Shown piece by piece: positions 22,010 to 44,900 of a DNA stretch of 64,000 bases (its first letter is position 1; each line of letters begins with the position of its first letter). Origin of the DNA: Imbricaverruca yamaguchii. Lineage: Eukaryota; Arthropoda; Thecostraca; Neoverrucidae. Made by a program: the position numbers and the translations under genes. A model generated the notes under the pieces. The model saw nothing but the letters and a program-made list of their open reading frames with translations. It was not told the DNA's origin and did no database searches. The stretch is taken from NCBI GenBank assembly GCA_034440575.1, contig JAOTOL010001601.1, forward strand, positions 1,232,001-1,296,000. The letters are read 5' to 3'.

Positions 22010-25000
22010 TAGCGCACCCAAAGACCAATAATACTTCATGCCACGTTTTGGAAAAGATTATGCAACTTGAACTGGTACCACAGAAGCCAACCAAACGAAA
22101 AATGTAGCCATCAACTAACTGATACCCCGAGCAATTGACTGGCGCCCCAATCAACTGATAAAGCAACCATAAATGTTCGCATCCGTCCTACTTCAATTTG
22201 TTCCGGTATCAATATTAGTGCTCCTTGTTGCAAACAGCAGAGAATGCGGCCTCCATTGTGGAGACCAAATGACCGCCGGCGAGAAGCGACACGAATATAT
22301 TCCCTCAGCGCATGTCAAGAACTGCCTGCGTTGTTAAAATGTCCCGTTAGAACGCGAATCAGACAGATACTGATATTGACAACGCGCTATAATTTTTGGG
22401 CATCCCACCGACTTTGCATTTACTCAAGCCCCCACAGTTCATCGCTTGCACGGCTTGACCACTCGACCGGTTGAGCTTCACTGCAAGTGACTGCGACTGC
22501 GGTAACTGCAAGAAAGTGCGCGAGCGTGGAAAAACAAGCGTTGCGCGGGATCGCAGCGACATGGGCGCTAACTGATTGTTGCAACTACATCAGCTGATCC
22601 ACTGAGTGAAATAGTCGCATCAAACGTCCTCAAGGCCATTTGGACCAGGGGTGGATACAGGGGACACTCGGAGCACGTGCCCACACCCATGGCGTCTATA
22701 TGAACGGTAAAGTGTCCCGTCTCCTGAACGGATTATTTGCCAAAAGTACCTCTTTCAGACGAAAGGGGGTCCTTTGAGGTGAAAAGACACCCCTCAGTAT
22801 GTTTGAGTGCATACTTGCCGCTCAGCGAATTTTCCTCCGAAAGCGTCAGCTAATCCACTGAGTTAGGAGCTGATCCATCACCATAAATACAAACAACTTG
22901 CCTTTTGTTTGGCAAAACAGCAGTACACATCTGTTACCGAAATGGCTCTGACAGAACCAGGTTTATGTTCATGCGTGGCATGAATCTCCATGGCCTTCGT
23001 CGCTCCCTATTTTCAACATCCATGCTCAGATATAATCACTTGACAGAGTCTCACTCTCAAATAGAATCATTTGATAATCTCGGATCAGAGAAACATTTAC
23101 CATGTATGGGGTAGAATAAACTTTGGTGGTAAGTCCTGCTTCACTTTTACTACAGGTTGTAGTTGTGGGTAGTAGTAATTTTTATGAAACAGCCCGCCTG
23201 AATCTAGCCTAGGATAGTAGTAAGCAATACATTCCAAGCAGTATATTTGAAGTAGCAAATAAAAATTTTTAATTTTGCTTTATGAAACATAATTTTACAA
23301 CTACATCAAACATCTTACTACCTACACCGAAATGTTGCTTTACGGAACAGGCTACAGACGGGGGTGAGAGGAGGGGGGGTCGGCGAGACCACGGTTGACA
23401 CGGTGCTATCAAAGTGACCAGTGGATAATCGCAAAGTGGAGGACGGCGCGATGGCGTCATGGCAGTCCGTGGTTGACGTCCGAGGAATCCACACGGGTCA
23501 GCCGACCGGTGTGAACTCGGTGGCTGAACCCCAGTCGACTGACATCCCCGTGGGACCGCACGTGGTGAGCCAATCGGTGTGGACTGGGGCAGCGCCACAT
23601 GCCCCCATCATCTGTGTGACCCCTTGTTAAGCTCGATTGTGGGTGCACACGCTGCAGCGAGCCAGAGACAGAGCCAGTACCGCGCGTCGGCCAAAGCGGA
23701 CAGATGCCAATACGACTGAACGGCGATCACCTTGTGCCGGGCTGATCTCAGCCCGGCAGTGATCTGTGGAGAGCTCGGTGGCACGCAGTCAGCTGACGTG
23801 ATGCACGGCGGCGGAACCGGTGGACATGAGGGATCAACTGTCCACCAGTGGCGACAACGCCCGCTGCAATCGCCGCAGGCAGAGCCGCTACCGTCACCGT
23901 CGAACTTTAGATTCCACGCCGGGAAACTTGGCGATTTTACAGCTAATTTGACAGCCGAAAAGTTTTGCCTCTCGCATTATCTGGACTGGGGACGTACGGT
24001 TCATGCATTGTTGCAGGAAGCTACCACTAGCTGGCAGCACTACGCAGCAGCAGGCCACGTCAGGTGTGCCAGCGAATCCACTTAAAACTGCGGATCATCG
24101 ATGGCTCATTTTCCTTCCGTTTATCTTGGCTTCAATGTGCACTGGAGTTATACGACACCGAGTGTCGTACAACTCCATCGACACACAACCATTATGAGGC
24201 GCACCGACTACTTGTTGTCACGAGCAGGTGACAGGAGGGGTGAGTCATAGCAAAGGCTTAAGGCAGACCGTTCTACAGGGAAAACAAGGGATGGCAGGGG
24301 AAATGCTCACTGAGTCCGGATTGCTGAGTCAACTATTGTACCAAACATTGTATCATGATGTTGCGTGGAGCGGCAAGTTGCGAGCCGACTGAATGCAGTA
24401 CGGATGAGTGCACAACGCAATGATTCCAGCCGTCAAATATGACAGGTGCTAACATATTCGTGACCAGTCGGCAACCCGGTCCTAGTTTATGTCCGTGTCA
24501 AAATGATACACTCGCGATCCATGCGAGCATATGAGAGTGCAGTGTAGTGGAGTGGTAAGTTCCATGTAGCTTGATACTGCGGTGTAGAACATTTAGTGAC
24601 AATCCTGCCGTTCCCGAAAAGAACATTCATAAACGCTGCATATACCACAATGCAAATGAAACGCAAAAGCATAAAAATGGCTCTAACTGCAAGTTAATGA
24701 GGACTTCCTTTCTCTCTTCCCGGCATCGCCGTGCATCACCGCATGCATATGCATATGCACGACCGCAGTGGTATGTTGTAAACCGGAAGTAGAGTCGCCA
24801 AGACCACAATGGTATCAACTCGCCCTCACGGCAAGTTGAACCATGCCGCCGTAGGGTACGTGTTCGGGCTGGAACTGGCAGCTGTTGCTCTCAGTCTGGC
24901 GTGACGTCACGGTCAGCTGGACACCAAGTGGCCCCGCTCGACGTGCTCGAGCCAGGGCTGCCAGCTGTGGCACACGGTCTGGTGTGACGTCACCGTCGAG

Positions 25001-25192
25001 TCAAGGTCAGGAGCCGGCCCCGGCGTGCTGGTCGGCTCGGCAGTGATGCCATCTAGCGACACCGGCCGAGCACTTCAGCCGCCACACCACGGCGGGTCCA
25101 CTCAGGTCTAACACACATCGCGTGCAGCTGATAGGGCGCTCGGTGTGTGTTACTCCTGAGTGCAGCTGATGGGGCGACGCCGGCGGTCGTAC
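22010..25192. other. region 3' of the last visible FAH exon, no exon recognised
   Basis: The minus strand here should hold the final FAH exon if the last intron is short. The expected segment ending the protein (a DGYRIGFG-like motif followed by KVLPA) was sought by eye and not found. A 15-bp stem with one mismatch lies at 24144-24176 (loop CGA). A CAGGGGTGGATACAG string at 22646-22660 resembles transposon termini seen in invertebrates. No gene is otherwise supported. Confidence 0.5.
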
Positions 25193-35786
<10,594 letters not shown>

Positions 35787-36061
35787 TGTGGCAGCTCCGT
35801 GGGTGCTGTGGTGCTCAAGTTCCTCTGAAAAAAGAAGGTATCCAAGAGATAATGGACAATAAAAGTGGCAGGATGACAACAGTAAATGGCTTGAAACTCC
35901 ATACTGAATGCACTGGCTACCATGTCTAATACTCTTGCATATAAATGCGAAGTCTCTCCTGACTGAAAGTTCAGGTGCTTAGTAGGCAAATTACTGGCTT
36001 GGACTTCTGTCAACATTTCTGTACAGAGGCTGATGACTAGCACCATCCAAATTAAAGACAG

Positions 36062-36610
36062 TGCGTCACACCCATGTGTCAAAGGCAGTGTCGCACCCAT
36101 GTATCAAAGGCAACATGTCGCACCCATGCATCAAAGGCAACGCGTCGCGCACATGAATCGCTTGTCGTTTGTTTATTGAGTAGTTCACGACGCACTTCAT
36201 GCACATTCACAGCTAATGGCGCCGCCCACACTGTTTCGCCGGTCGGGCGCGGTATTGGGAAATGCCCCGAGCGATGCTAGTGTCGAACCCGGGATCTTTG
36301 GTACCCAGAGCACAACACCTTAAGCACTCGGCCATCCCCGCCCCTCGCGCACATGCATCAAAGGCACCACGTCACATCTCCATGGATCAAAGGCAATGCG
36401 TCGCGCCCATGTATCAAAGGCAACACGTCACTCCCATGTATCAAAGGCAATGCATCACATCCATGTATCAAGGGAAACGCGTCGCGTCGATGTATTGAAG
36501 GCAATGCATCACATCCATGTATCAAAGGCAATGGTCACATCCATGCATCTGAGGCAACGTGTCACACTCATGTATCAAAGGCAATGTGTTGCACCCATGC
36601 ATCAAAGTGG
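36062..36610 (+). repeat. 28-bp minisatellite upstream of FAH, interrupted by a SINE
   Basis: Units such as CATGTATCAAAGGCAACGCG followed by TCGCACC repeat about every 27-28 bp from 36062 to 36159 and again from 36345 to 36610. The gap is a SINE with target duplications. The array lies about 280 bp to 0.8 kb upstream of the FAH start codon, hence in or near its promoter region. Confidence 0.9.
36160..36344 (-). mobile_element. SINE family A, full-length copy with tRNA-Ser/Leu-like head
   Basis: A 185-bp element flanked by the 15-bp duplication TCGCGCACATG(A/C)ATC (36145-36159 and 36345-36359, one mismatch). On the minus strand the head reads GGGGATGGCCGAGTGCTTAA, a box A like tRNA-Ser/Leu, followed by a box-B-like GGGTTCGACAC. 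It inserted into the 28-bp minisatellite. Body and tail match 49787-49968. Confidence 0.9.
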
Positions 36611-36619
36611 AAAAGCGTT

Positions 36620-37100
36620 GGGCGCCGATCTGGTTCCAAGTACACGTCCTCCCGGTCACGCTTTGTGTGCGATGGTAATTTCTCCACCACACAATGAAAA
36701 ATATAAAAGATACATAGATCACAATCATACCCCAGGTTCTGGAAGATAGTGTTTGTGTGCATGATATGGTCGCATGTTTCTTCTCCAAGCTCTCCTGGTC
36801 GAGATTCATGAGAGTCGGACACAAGATGGTCCGTATATTAGCACGGTTAGCATCATCTCGTGTTCAAAGCGATCTTTTGTGGATTTATTGATTATTTGGG
36901 CTTCAGGGCGCGCCGACTGCGAGGTCATTTAGCGCGCAATCTTTACTCTTTAATCTTTAATCTAGTGAGATCTTGTAGACCTTGTGGGGCTTTCTCATGG
37001 ATATTTCTACTGTACACCATTCCACTTATATCTGTTGAGCAAGTCCAGGCACAGCCGATTGCAGGTGAACCACTCCCACAGCAGAGGTCAATGCTTCCTA
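36620..37100. other. intergenic, no gene recognised
   Basis: No coding feature. Contains the TTATTGATTATTTGGGCTTC / AGGGCGCGCCGACTGC module at about 36878-36945. Confidence 0.45.
36878..36945 (-). repeat. GGGCTTCAGGGCGCGCCGAC module
   Basis: A variant of the short module seen at 11388, 20522 and 21626, here followed by GAGGTCATTTAGCGC. A related copy near 37922-37970 reads GGTTTAAGGGCCCACTGACT and then GGATCATTTGACAC. Confidence 0.45.
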
Positions 37101-37152
37101 GTTTTTTTTTTTAAACAAAAAAACCCCCCCCCCCAGGGTTAAAGAAAACGGG

Positions 37153-37183
<31 letters not shown>

Positions 37184-37194
37184 ATAAAAAGGGG

Positions 37195-37248
<54 letters not shown>

Positions 37249-37267
37249 AAAAAAAAAAAAAAAACCC

Positions 37268-37306
<39 letters not shown>

Positions 37307-37354
37307 AGGAAAAAGGGGTTGGGGGTGGGGGGGGGGGAGGGGGGCCAAGCCGGG

Positions 37355-37423
<69 letters not shown>

Positions 37424-37452
37424 GACCCACCGAAAAAAAAAAAAAAAAAATT
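37101..37452. repeat. poly-A dominated low-complexity block, possible artefact
   Basis: About 350 bp of A-runs up to ~47 with isolated C or G-run interruptions (GGGGTTGGGGGTGGGGG near 37315). Not a tail of any recognised element. Like 18845-19195 it consists almost only of long homopolymers and may be a consensus artefact. Confidence 0.8.
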
Positions 37453-37645
37453 GTGTACCATGCTCATGAAGCTTGAATCACTTCAGCCACTTAGCTAGAA
37501 TTCCAATAAACTTGAACAAGACCAGGAGTGACAAGTTACAGTGAAAAAGATGACTGGTCTTGCGTAGGTCGCTGTTGTGTGGCACATGACTGCTGGATGG
37601 GCATTTTATGTGGCATGGGCTGCTGGGCAGACTGGATGGGCAGCC

Positions 37646-37811
37646 ATGGTGATTGGTGATTATTGGTTTTACAACACATTGACCATTGAGTCATGTAGTG
37701 TCGCCAATCTCTCACGCCGATTGTTCGCGGGCGAAGAGCGGCGACAGGTGAAACTCCATCCCACAACCTTTTGATTGTGAGACGAGCAACTTACCCCTAG
37801 ACTACTCGTCC
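37646..37811 (-). mobile_element. SINE family B, copy 3
   Basis: A minus-strand copy with head GGACGAGTAGTCTAGGGG and a tail equivalent to CCAATAATCACCAATCACC. Box B is mutated (TGGGATGGAGTTTCACC). The target duplication is unclear. Confidence 0.8.
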
Positions 37812-37815
37812 CAGC

Positions 37816-40415
37816 ATTTCCAAACAACACTCTAGGATCACTGTTAACAATTAAACCCATGATTGAATAGCCTTGATTGGATGTGGATGCCAGCATCACT
37901 ACATGCTGCCAACAGGGTTTGCTTGGTTATTTTGGTTTAAGGGCCCACTGACTACAGGATCATTTGACACCCAGTACTGACAGGGCTCCCTCTGCCTCTC
38001 CCCTTGAAGGCATGTTTTGATTCTATGAAGGGATTTTCAGTATTGCATTGTAGCATCATTTGGATGTTGTTCAGCCCCATCTTTTCTTGCTGGTGGCTTA
38101 TTGTGGATCAGTATTGTTTGGTGATCTCACTGCAGGAGCTTGCACAGCATCATCAAATTACTGATGATATAGATCAGCTCAGTTTCAAAAATCACCATCT
38201 AGAATCAATAAAGACAAAGGCCTCGCATGCAAGAATTTCAATCCCTTCTGATGCAGATCAGCAGACATGCTTGATATAACACAAGTTGACCACCAAAGCA
38301 TCCACACATTATATCTAATGTTATTCCCAACTGACTTCATTTCTGTTCAAGGGCACAGTGAAGTGCAAACATGAATAGAGGGACTATCCTGACAGCTGAT
38401 GATGAAACCAATATATCCAAGCCATCACCAGCTGTCAGTCAGCTGTTGCTGACATCATTCAAGGATACCAAGACAGACCCCCAGCAGGGGGCACTGAATG
38501 ACCCAAGGGCATCACCAGGAATATTTATAAGGGTTAGGTTGAGTTAGGTTTGTCTTAGGTTAGAATAGGTATTCACCCCCTCATAAATATTCCTTGTGAT
38601 GCTGTAGGGTTATTCATTGCACCTGGCTGGAGGTGAGACTGTGTGTTTGAGTGACATCACTAACACCTGACTGGCAGTCAGTTGACAGTGACTCAGATGT
38701 ATTATTGATATAAAGCAGGTATGAGGGATAATACTTGAAGATTACCAGGTTAGACCAGGCTAGGTTAGGTTGCTCCATTTTTTTCTTGGTTTTGAATGCA
38801 AATTTGTATTGCAAATTTGTCCAAAAAAGGTGTTCATAAACCTGATATTCTGATGGAAAACAAATTCAGAGTTTTTCATCAGAATATGAGGTTTATGAAG
38901 GTGACTAGGATGATGGACCATTTATTTTCTGTGCAAACGATTTTTTGTGAATATTTTGGAAGAACTTTCCAACTGAACAACCTAAGCCAGCCCAGCCTAA
39001 CAAAACCTAACTCATTTGTTTGCTTCATGGAGTCAAATGTGTGTAAACAATTTTCTTGTTACCACCAATTAATGCACAATAATACTGAAGTTCCCCACCC
39101 CCCAAAACATTCAATGTTTTAAATGAAATTGTATTCTTCAAATCAGCTTAGGTTAGGTTAAGCTTGGTTAGGCTTATTTTATAATTTAGATAATTTCCAG
39201 AATATACATTGCTTTACATTTTCTACTTTTTTCTTTTTTTCATAAGAGCAGGTTCGGTAAGGTTATGTTGCATTTTATATTTTTAGAAATTCTTTTTATG
39301 CTTTTACCTATCTCAAAGCATCTTTTTAGCATGATTTTGTTTACAACCTGATAACTATGCATTTGCACAGAAAATAAGTGGTCCCCAGTCCCACCATCTT
39401 AGTCACCTTCATAAATATGCCATTCCAAAGAAAATTACCCTCCAAAAAACTTTTTAAAACTTTGCCTCCCAACTGAAAGGTATGCATCTGCACAGGAAAT
39501 TATTGGTCACATCATGTTAATATCTTAGACTGCAAATTTACTTTTCTACATCCATTTCCCTATGTGCTGCAGGATTACATAAATACCTACCAACCGGACG
39601 ATTTAACTATTTAGTTATGTTAATTATAAGTTATGCACCTGTCTCTTCATACCTACCTGGATAGGTACCTAACTATTTGCCAGTCCTTTTAAAGGTCATT
39701 AGACTAGGTCAGGTTTTTTCTTACAGACATCGAGCTCAGAGGGGGAATTAAGGCACTTCTTAAGAGATTTCACCTCTTCAAACATTTTTGCACTCCGGGT
39801 TCATACTGGATAGAATGGGCTCCACATGTACTCCAACACAAACATGCAGAAGGAACAAAAATACCACTAAAAACTAGTACAAGATAGAAGAAAACACAAA
39901 ACTTTGTGGTGACTTCGGGGTCCAAACCTCAACATGAATGCTGTATGGCATTCCATCAGTTATGATTCGCCTTCAATAAGGCTTACCTCGCTTACCTTGG
40001 TCCTTCTACACACGAACGCTCAGCAGCGAAATTAAGTTTACACCGAGATACCTCTACCAGACAACTACATGAACCCGTTTCCACTATCCTCCGGTCCCCA
40101 ACCCAAGGCCCATCGAGTCAGGTTGGACAATAACGCCAGCTGACTACCCTCCAGAGGGTCACAGCGCACGAGCGCCCAAGCGTAAACAATAATAACCTTG
40201 AAAAACTCCTATTGCCTTAGCACGGGATGCCTTAAGTGCAGTGCTACAAAAGATTAATAGAACTAAAACAAAATACGCTAGACTGCGAACTAGCTGATTG
40301 CTGTTCAAAAGTGTTTTCTTGATATGGTCTTCAAATAAATACACGAAATTAGCTCCTATTTTACTTGAATCGGGCCGGCAAACACAAATTATTTGCATTT
40401 GCATGATACATTTGC
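37816..40415. other. AT-rich intergenic DNA with scattered TTAGG-like strings
   Basis: No conserved coding segment found. GGTTAGGTTGAGTTAGG, CTAGGTTAGGTTGC and TTAGGTTAGGTTAAGC occur at about 38535-38555, 38760-38770 and 39150-39170. They are dispersed rather than tandem. Confidence 0.5.
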
Positions 40416-40423
40416 ATGATACT

Positions 40424-40962
40424 GGATTTAGCTAGAAACTGTAATGGGGACAGTAAAAAGTTCTTTAGTTTCTACAAGCTGAGTAAAGTTTCTAGCACAA
40501 TTGGTCCACTGGAAGTAAACGGGACTACATTGGGTGAGGATAGTGAGATGGTTGAGGAGCTGAGCAAGCAGTTCAAATCAGTGTTTACATTGGAAGATAT
40601 GACCAATCTGCCGACCGTACACCATAGTTCAGTTACATGGGATCTGACAAATGATGTTGATTTAATTGGTAGTGATGTTGTTTACAATCATATCAGGAAA
40701 ATAAAGCCAAATAAGGCAGCAGGACCTGATGATATTTATGCCAGGGTGTTGCGGGAAACTGAAAAGGAACTGGCATTTCCACTTAGTATAATATTTTGTA
40801 GATCAGTTTCACATAATGAAATTCCAACCGATTGGAAAAGGGCAAATGTAGTTCCTATTTTCAAGAAAGGAGAAAGAGGGAAAGTTGAAAACTATAGGCC
40901 AATAAGTCTCACATCCCTAGTCTGCAAGGTACTCGAATCAATTATCAAGGATAGAATAGTTA
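40424..40962 (+). pseudogene. CR1/Jockey-type RT, N-terminal piece
   Basis: Encodes the region before and including RT blocks 1-2: KKFFSFYKLS, SVFTLED, NKAAGPDDI, WKRANVVPIFKKG and NYRPISLTS. No stop or shift up to the Gypsy insertion at 40963. Truncated at its 5' side. Confidence 0.93.
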
Positions 40963-41549
40963 TGTAGCGCCTGAGGGTGCGTGTGGATGTGTGGATAGGA
41001 GTATGGTGATCTGGGAGAGACGCCTTTACCAATTGACACCTAGACCGTGCACAGCAGTGCTATACAGGCCTCTCAGTGCGGACGGGCGTCTCATGGGGAT
41101 ACCTACGCTGCCGCTGCGGAGTCGCGTCGCCACCTCTGCCGGAGTCGCGTCGCCAGCGCCCAGTAAAACCACTCGCTGGGTCTGGGTACGAGAACTCTGT
41201 ATTGACACGACGACATAGCGGTACTTCACGCTGACTAGAACATACAGTGTACTAGTAAAGACACTAATGTGCGCAGCTTTGGAGAGGTAAATGCAAGCGA
41301 GTTAAGTATACAGGTAAGTCGGCTCAGTGAAGTGGAAGGCTATAATGTCAGATGTCTACTGGACATAGAGCATTGTAGATGAGCGGAGAAATGAGATGAA
41401 ACGGGCCTGGATGCATAATTAACAACACTGCCCTCTAGCGTCAATAGAGCGAACTACAAGTTGAGACACTAGATGGCGGGCGCGCGCTCACCAGCGGCTA
41501 CGAGTTACCAGCTGGCCGCCAGATGGCCGGCGGATCCGCATCCGCTACA
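40963..41549 (-). repeat. 3' LTR of the Gypsy element
   Basis: 587 bp, about 99.5% identical to the 5' LTR by eye. On its element-upstream side it follows the polypurine tract at 41550-41562. Confidence 0.95.
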
Positions 41550-41562
41550 TCACCTCCTCCCC
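41550..41562 (-). other. polypurine tract
   Basis: The minus strand GGGGAGGAGGTGA directly abuts the 3' LTR, the expected plus-strand primer site. Confidence 0.8.
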
Positions 41563-41569
41563 AGACACG

Positions 41570-42890
41570 TCATTGGCTAAAGGTGACGTGACGAAAACGT
41601 GCCGGGGGTACTACCACGCGACCTGAGCGGGTGCGCAGAGCGGAGCGCAGCGGAGGGCACTCTGGACCAGCCGGACGTGGTGGCAGGCACTCGGGACTAC
41701 CGTCACGCGGCGGGGGTTGTTCAGGAGCGGACGAGCGCTGCACAAGCTGCGGAGACGAGAGCTGCGGACGGGCGGTCGACGGGTGCAGCAGGAGTCGTGG
41801 TCCATCCATGGTGAACGTGGTTGTGGTTGGGACAGACGACGATCCGTTCGCGGTTGCGGTGCCGGACGGCGGGTCCAAGTAGGCAGGTTTGACGCGGTCG
41901 ATGGAGAGCACCTCTTCCTTGACCTTGCGAAGGATGGTGACCGTCTTGGAGGATCGCCGACAGACGCTGAAGGGGCCATCGTACGGTGGCTCCAGCGAAG
42001 TGCGGGACGCATCCCGCCGGACGAAGACGTGGGTGCATGTCGTGAGCTCCGTCGGGATGAAACCTGCCACCGACGATGGACGGGGCGCGGTCGGGCGGAG
42101 GCGCCGCATGGTCCTCCGGAGATCGTCCACGTAGGAGGCGGGGTTCAGCGGGGGTGTATCCGGATGCCGGGAGAAGAATTCGCCGGGGAGGCGAAGTGGC
42201 GTGCCATACACAAGCTCCGCAGACGTGCAGTGAAGGTCGTCCTTGAGCGCCGACCGTATACCCAGCAGTATCAGCGGCAGGAGGTCGGTCCAGCGCGTAG
42301 CCGGGTCCGCGGCGCGCAGAGCCGTCTTCAGCTGACGGTGGAACCGTTCCACCATCCCATTGCTCTGGGGGTGATAGCTGGTGGTGCGGCAGCGGGTGCA
42401 GCCGAGCAGGGTGGACAGATGTTGCCAGAGCCCCGACTCGAATTGAGCACCGCGGTCTGTCGTGACTTGGGACGGCACACCGAAGCGGGCCACCCAGCCA
42501 GACACGAAGGCGCGGGCGACGGTGATCGCTCGGATGTCCGGCAGGGGCAGAGCCTCTACCCACCTGGTGAAGCGATCCACGCAGGTGAGCAGGTACGTGT
42601 TGCCATCAGACGGTGGCAGCGGGCCGACCAGGTCGATGTGGACCTGATCAAAACGAGCATCCGGTGGGCTGAAGGAGCCTACTGGGGCTCTGGTGTGGCG
42701 TTGTACCTTGGCGCGTTGACACTGGATGCACGCCTGCGTCCAGATTCTGATGTCCTGCTTCATGCCCGGCCAAACGAACCTCTGGGAGACTAGGTGCTGT
42801 GTAGCCCGAACTCCAGGATGCGACAGGGTGTGCAGTAGACGGAAGTACTGGTGACGGAGACTGGTCGGTATCAGCGGGCGGGGTCCCCGC
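41570..42890 (-). pseudogene. Gypsy pol: integrase
   Basis: The integrase follows in a different frame from the RT. Its HHCC zinc finger starts upstream of the first ATG (HTLSH near 42830, then C-x2-C as CIQC at about 42724). The DDE core is complete: D in HIDLVGPL, D in TTDRGAQ, E in GMVERFHRQ. The C-terminus has VLSIDRVKPAYLD and an RTRSGR tail. One missing base near 42871-42885 would account for the break from RNase H. It catalyses insertion of element cDNA. Confidence 0.92.
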
Positions 42891-44900
42891 CCGACTCGTC
42901 GACTAGTAGCGTGCGGCCGCTGGCCAGGGGCACGTCGCGCAGGGCCAGAGAGTGCGGCGCTGCCAGGAACGTCTTCAGGGCTTCATCCTCTTGTTGAGCC
43001 TCCGCCAAGGCGTCAAAGTCATGCAGAGGGGGCTGCGGTGCCTGAAGCATCGCCAATGTTCGGGACAGAGCATCAGCCACAGTGTTGTCTTTGCCCGGCA
43101 CGTGCCGGATGTCGGTGGTGAACTGGCCGACGAAGTGAAGGTGCCGGATCTCACGTGGTGAGTAGCGATCGGAGCTCGAGCCAATTGCTGACACCAAGGG
43201 CCGGTGATCTGTGAAGACCGTGAAGTCCCGGCCGTCCACGCTGTGACGAAAGTGACGGATCGCCAGGTATACGGCGAGGAGCTCGCGCCCGAAAGTGCTG
43301 TACCTGGTTTCAGCGGGCCTGAGGTTCTTGGAAAAGAACGACAGGGGCTCCCATCGGCCTGCCACGAACTGCTGGAGGACGGCGCCGACACCAGTGTCTG
43401 ATGCGTCGACTTGCAGACTGAGGGGTGCTGCCGGTGTCGGATGCGCAAGGCGTGCGGCCTGTGCGAGCTGCGTCTTCACTTGCAGAAATGCTTGCTCGGC
43501 TTCGTCCGACAAAGTGATGACGCGCGTGCGCTTGGATGCCTTCTTAGCCAGCAAGCCATTGAGCGGTCTGAGCAGGGCAGCCGCATCGGGTACAAAGCGG
43601 TGGTAGTACGCTACCATGCCGATGAAGCGCCGAAGCTGGTTTTCGGTGGTTGGTCGCGGAAACTCTTGCACCGCAGCGACCTTGTCCGGAAGTGGTGCGA
43701 TTCCCTCTGGACTGACGTCGTGGCCGAGGAACGTGAGGCGGCCGACGCCAAAGACACACTTGTCTTTGTTCGCCACCACACCGTACTGGTCGAGCCGCTG
43801 GAAAACCTGGCGCAGGTGCCCCAGATGCTCCGCCTCCGTGGTGCTGGCGATCAAGATGTCGTCCAGGTAGGCGAAGCAGCCCGGTACGTCCCGCAGTACT
43901 GCGTCCATGAACCTTTGGAACGTTTGACTGGCGTTCCGCAGGCCGAACGGGAGGCGGGTCATCTCGAATAGCCCGAATGGCGTGGTGATGGCCGTCTTCG
44001 AAACGTCGGCTGGCTCCACCGGGATCTGGTTATACGCTCGCACCAGGTCTATCTTCGAAAAGATCGTGCACCCGTGCAGGTTCCCGGCGAAATCCTGCAG
44101 GTACGGAAGCGGGTAGCGATCGGGCACGGTGGCAGCATTCAGGGCGCGGTAGTCCCCGCACGGTCGCCACTCGCCGGGTGTTTTCTTTGGGACCAGGTGC
44201 AGCGGCGAGGCCCAGCTACTCTTTGATGGTCGTAGGGCACCAAGTTGGCGCAGCTTACCAAACTCCTGGCGTGCGATTGCGAGTCGATCCGGCGCCAGAC
44301 ATCGTGGTCGCGCGACCCGTGGCGGGCCAGACGTCACGATGTGGTGTGTGACAAGGTGTCGCACCGGCGTAGGGTGAGTGGCGGCTGCAGTCACCCGCGG
44401 AGACTCTCGCAGTAGCGCGGAGAAGGGCGATCCGCTGGCGACGGTACGCAGCCCCAGCGAGCTGATGGAGGTGGGCGTCCCGTGTGCACAGACTCGGCCC
44501 GACGCTTCCCGTAGGACCTGCTGACGCAAGTCGACAGCTAGGTGATGGTGCGTCAGGAAGTCGGCGCCCAGGATCGGCGTCGCGACGTCCGCGATGATAA
44601 ATGTCCAGTCGAGAGCCGCGTCACCTCCCAGCTGCACTGCATGACGGAAGCATCCCCGCGTCTTCACCAACGAACCATTGGCCGCCTCCAGCCGAGGGAG
44701 CAGCTCCGAAGTGACGCACGCGTCGAGTGGCACGACGGCAGGCGGCACAACGCTCACCTGAGCGCCGGTGTCGATGAGGAGCGGTCGGGAGAGGCGGCTG
44801 TCTGTCACATAAAACAGCTGCGCCAGATGCGGTGGGCCTGATACCGTAGGCGCTGGCAGCGTCAGGCCTGTCTGTTTACCGAGCCCCATGTGCATGGCTC
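42871..44900 (-). pseudogene. Gypsy pol: protease, reverse transcriptase, RNase H
   Basis: Pol lies in the -1 frame relative to the finger-bearing end of gag, as expected for ribosomal frameshifting, although no canonical heptamer was confirmed. Aspartic protease [13 protein letters not shown] is near 44775. RT has [27 protein letters not shown] and the catalytic YLDDILIAS near 43865. RNase H has VFTDHRPL near 43215 and DALSRT near 43080. The frame stops at 42871 inside a C/G-rich run, just before the integrase zinc finger; the coding signal resumes in another frame. Confidence 0.92.

Noticed and set aside
37098..37476. Poly-Lys / poly-Phe frames
   Set aside because: Consequence of the poly-A block.
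38535..39175. Interstitial telomere array
   Set aside because: GGTTAGG-like strings are dispersed and degenerate, not a tandem TTAGG array.
41717..42793. 358-codon plus-strand frame
   Set aside because: Antisense to the Gypsy integrase, whose HHCC and DDE motifs are clear on the minus strand.
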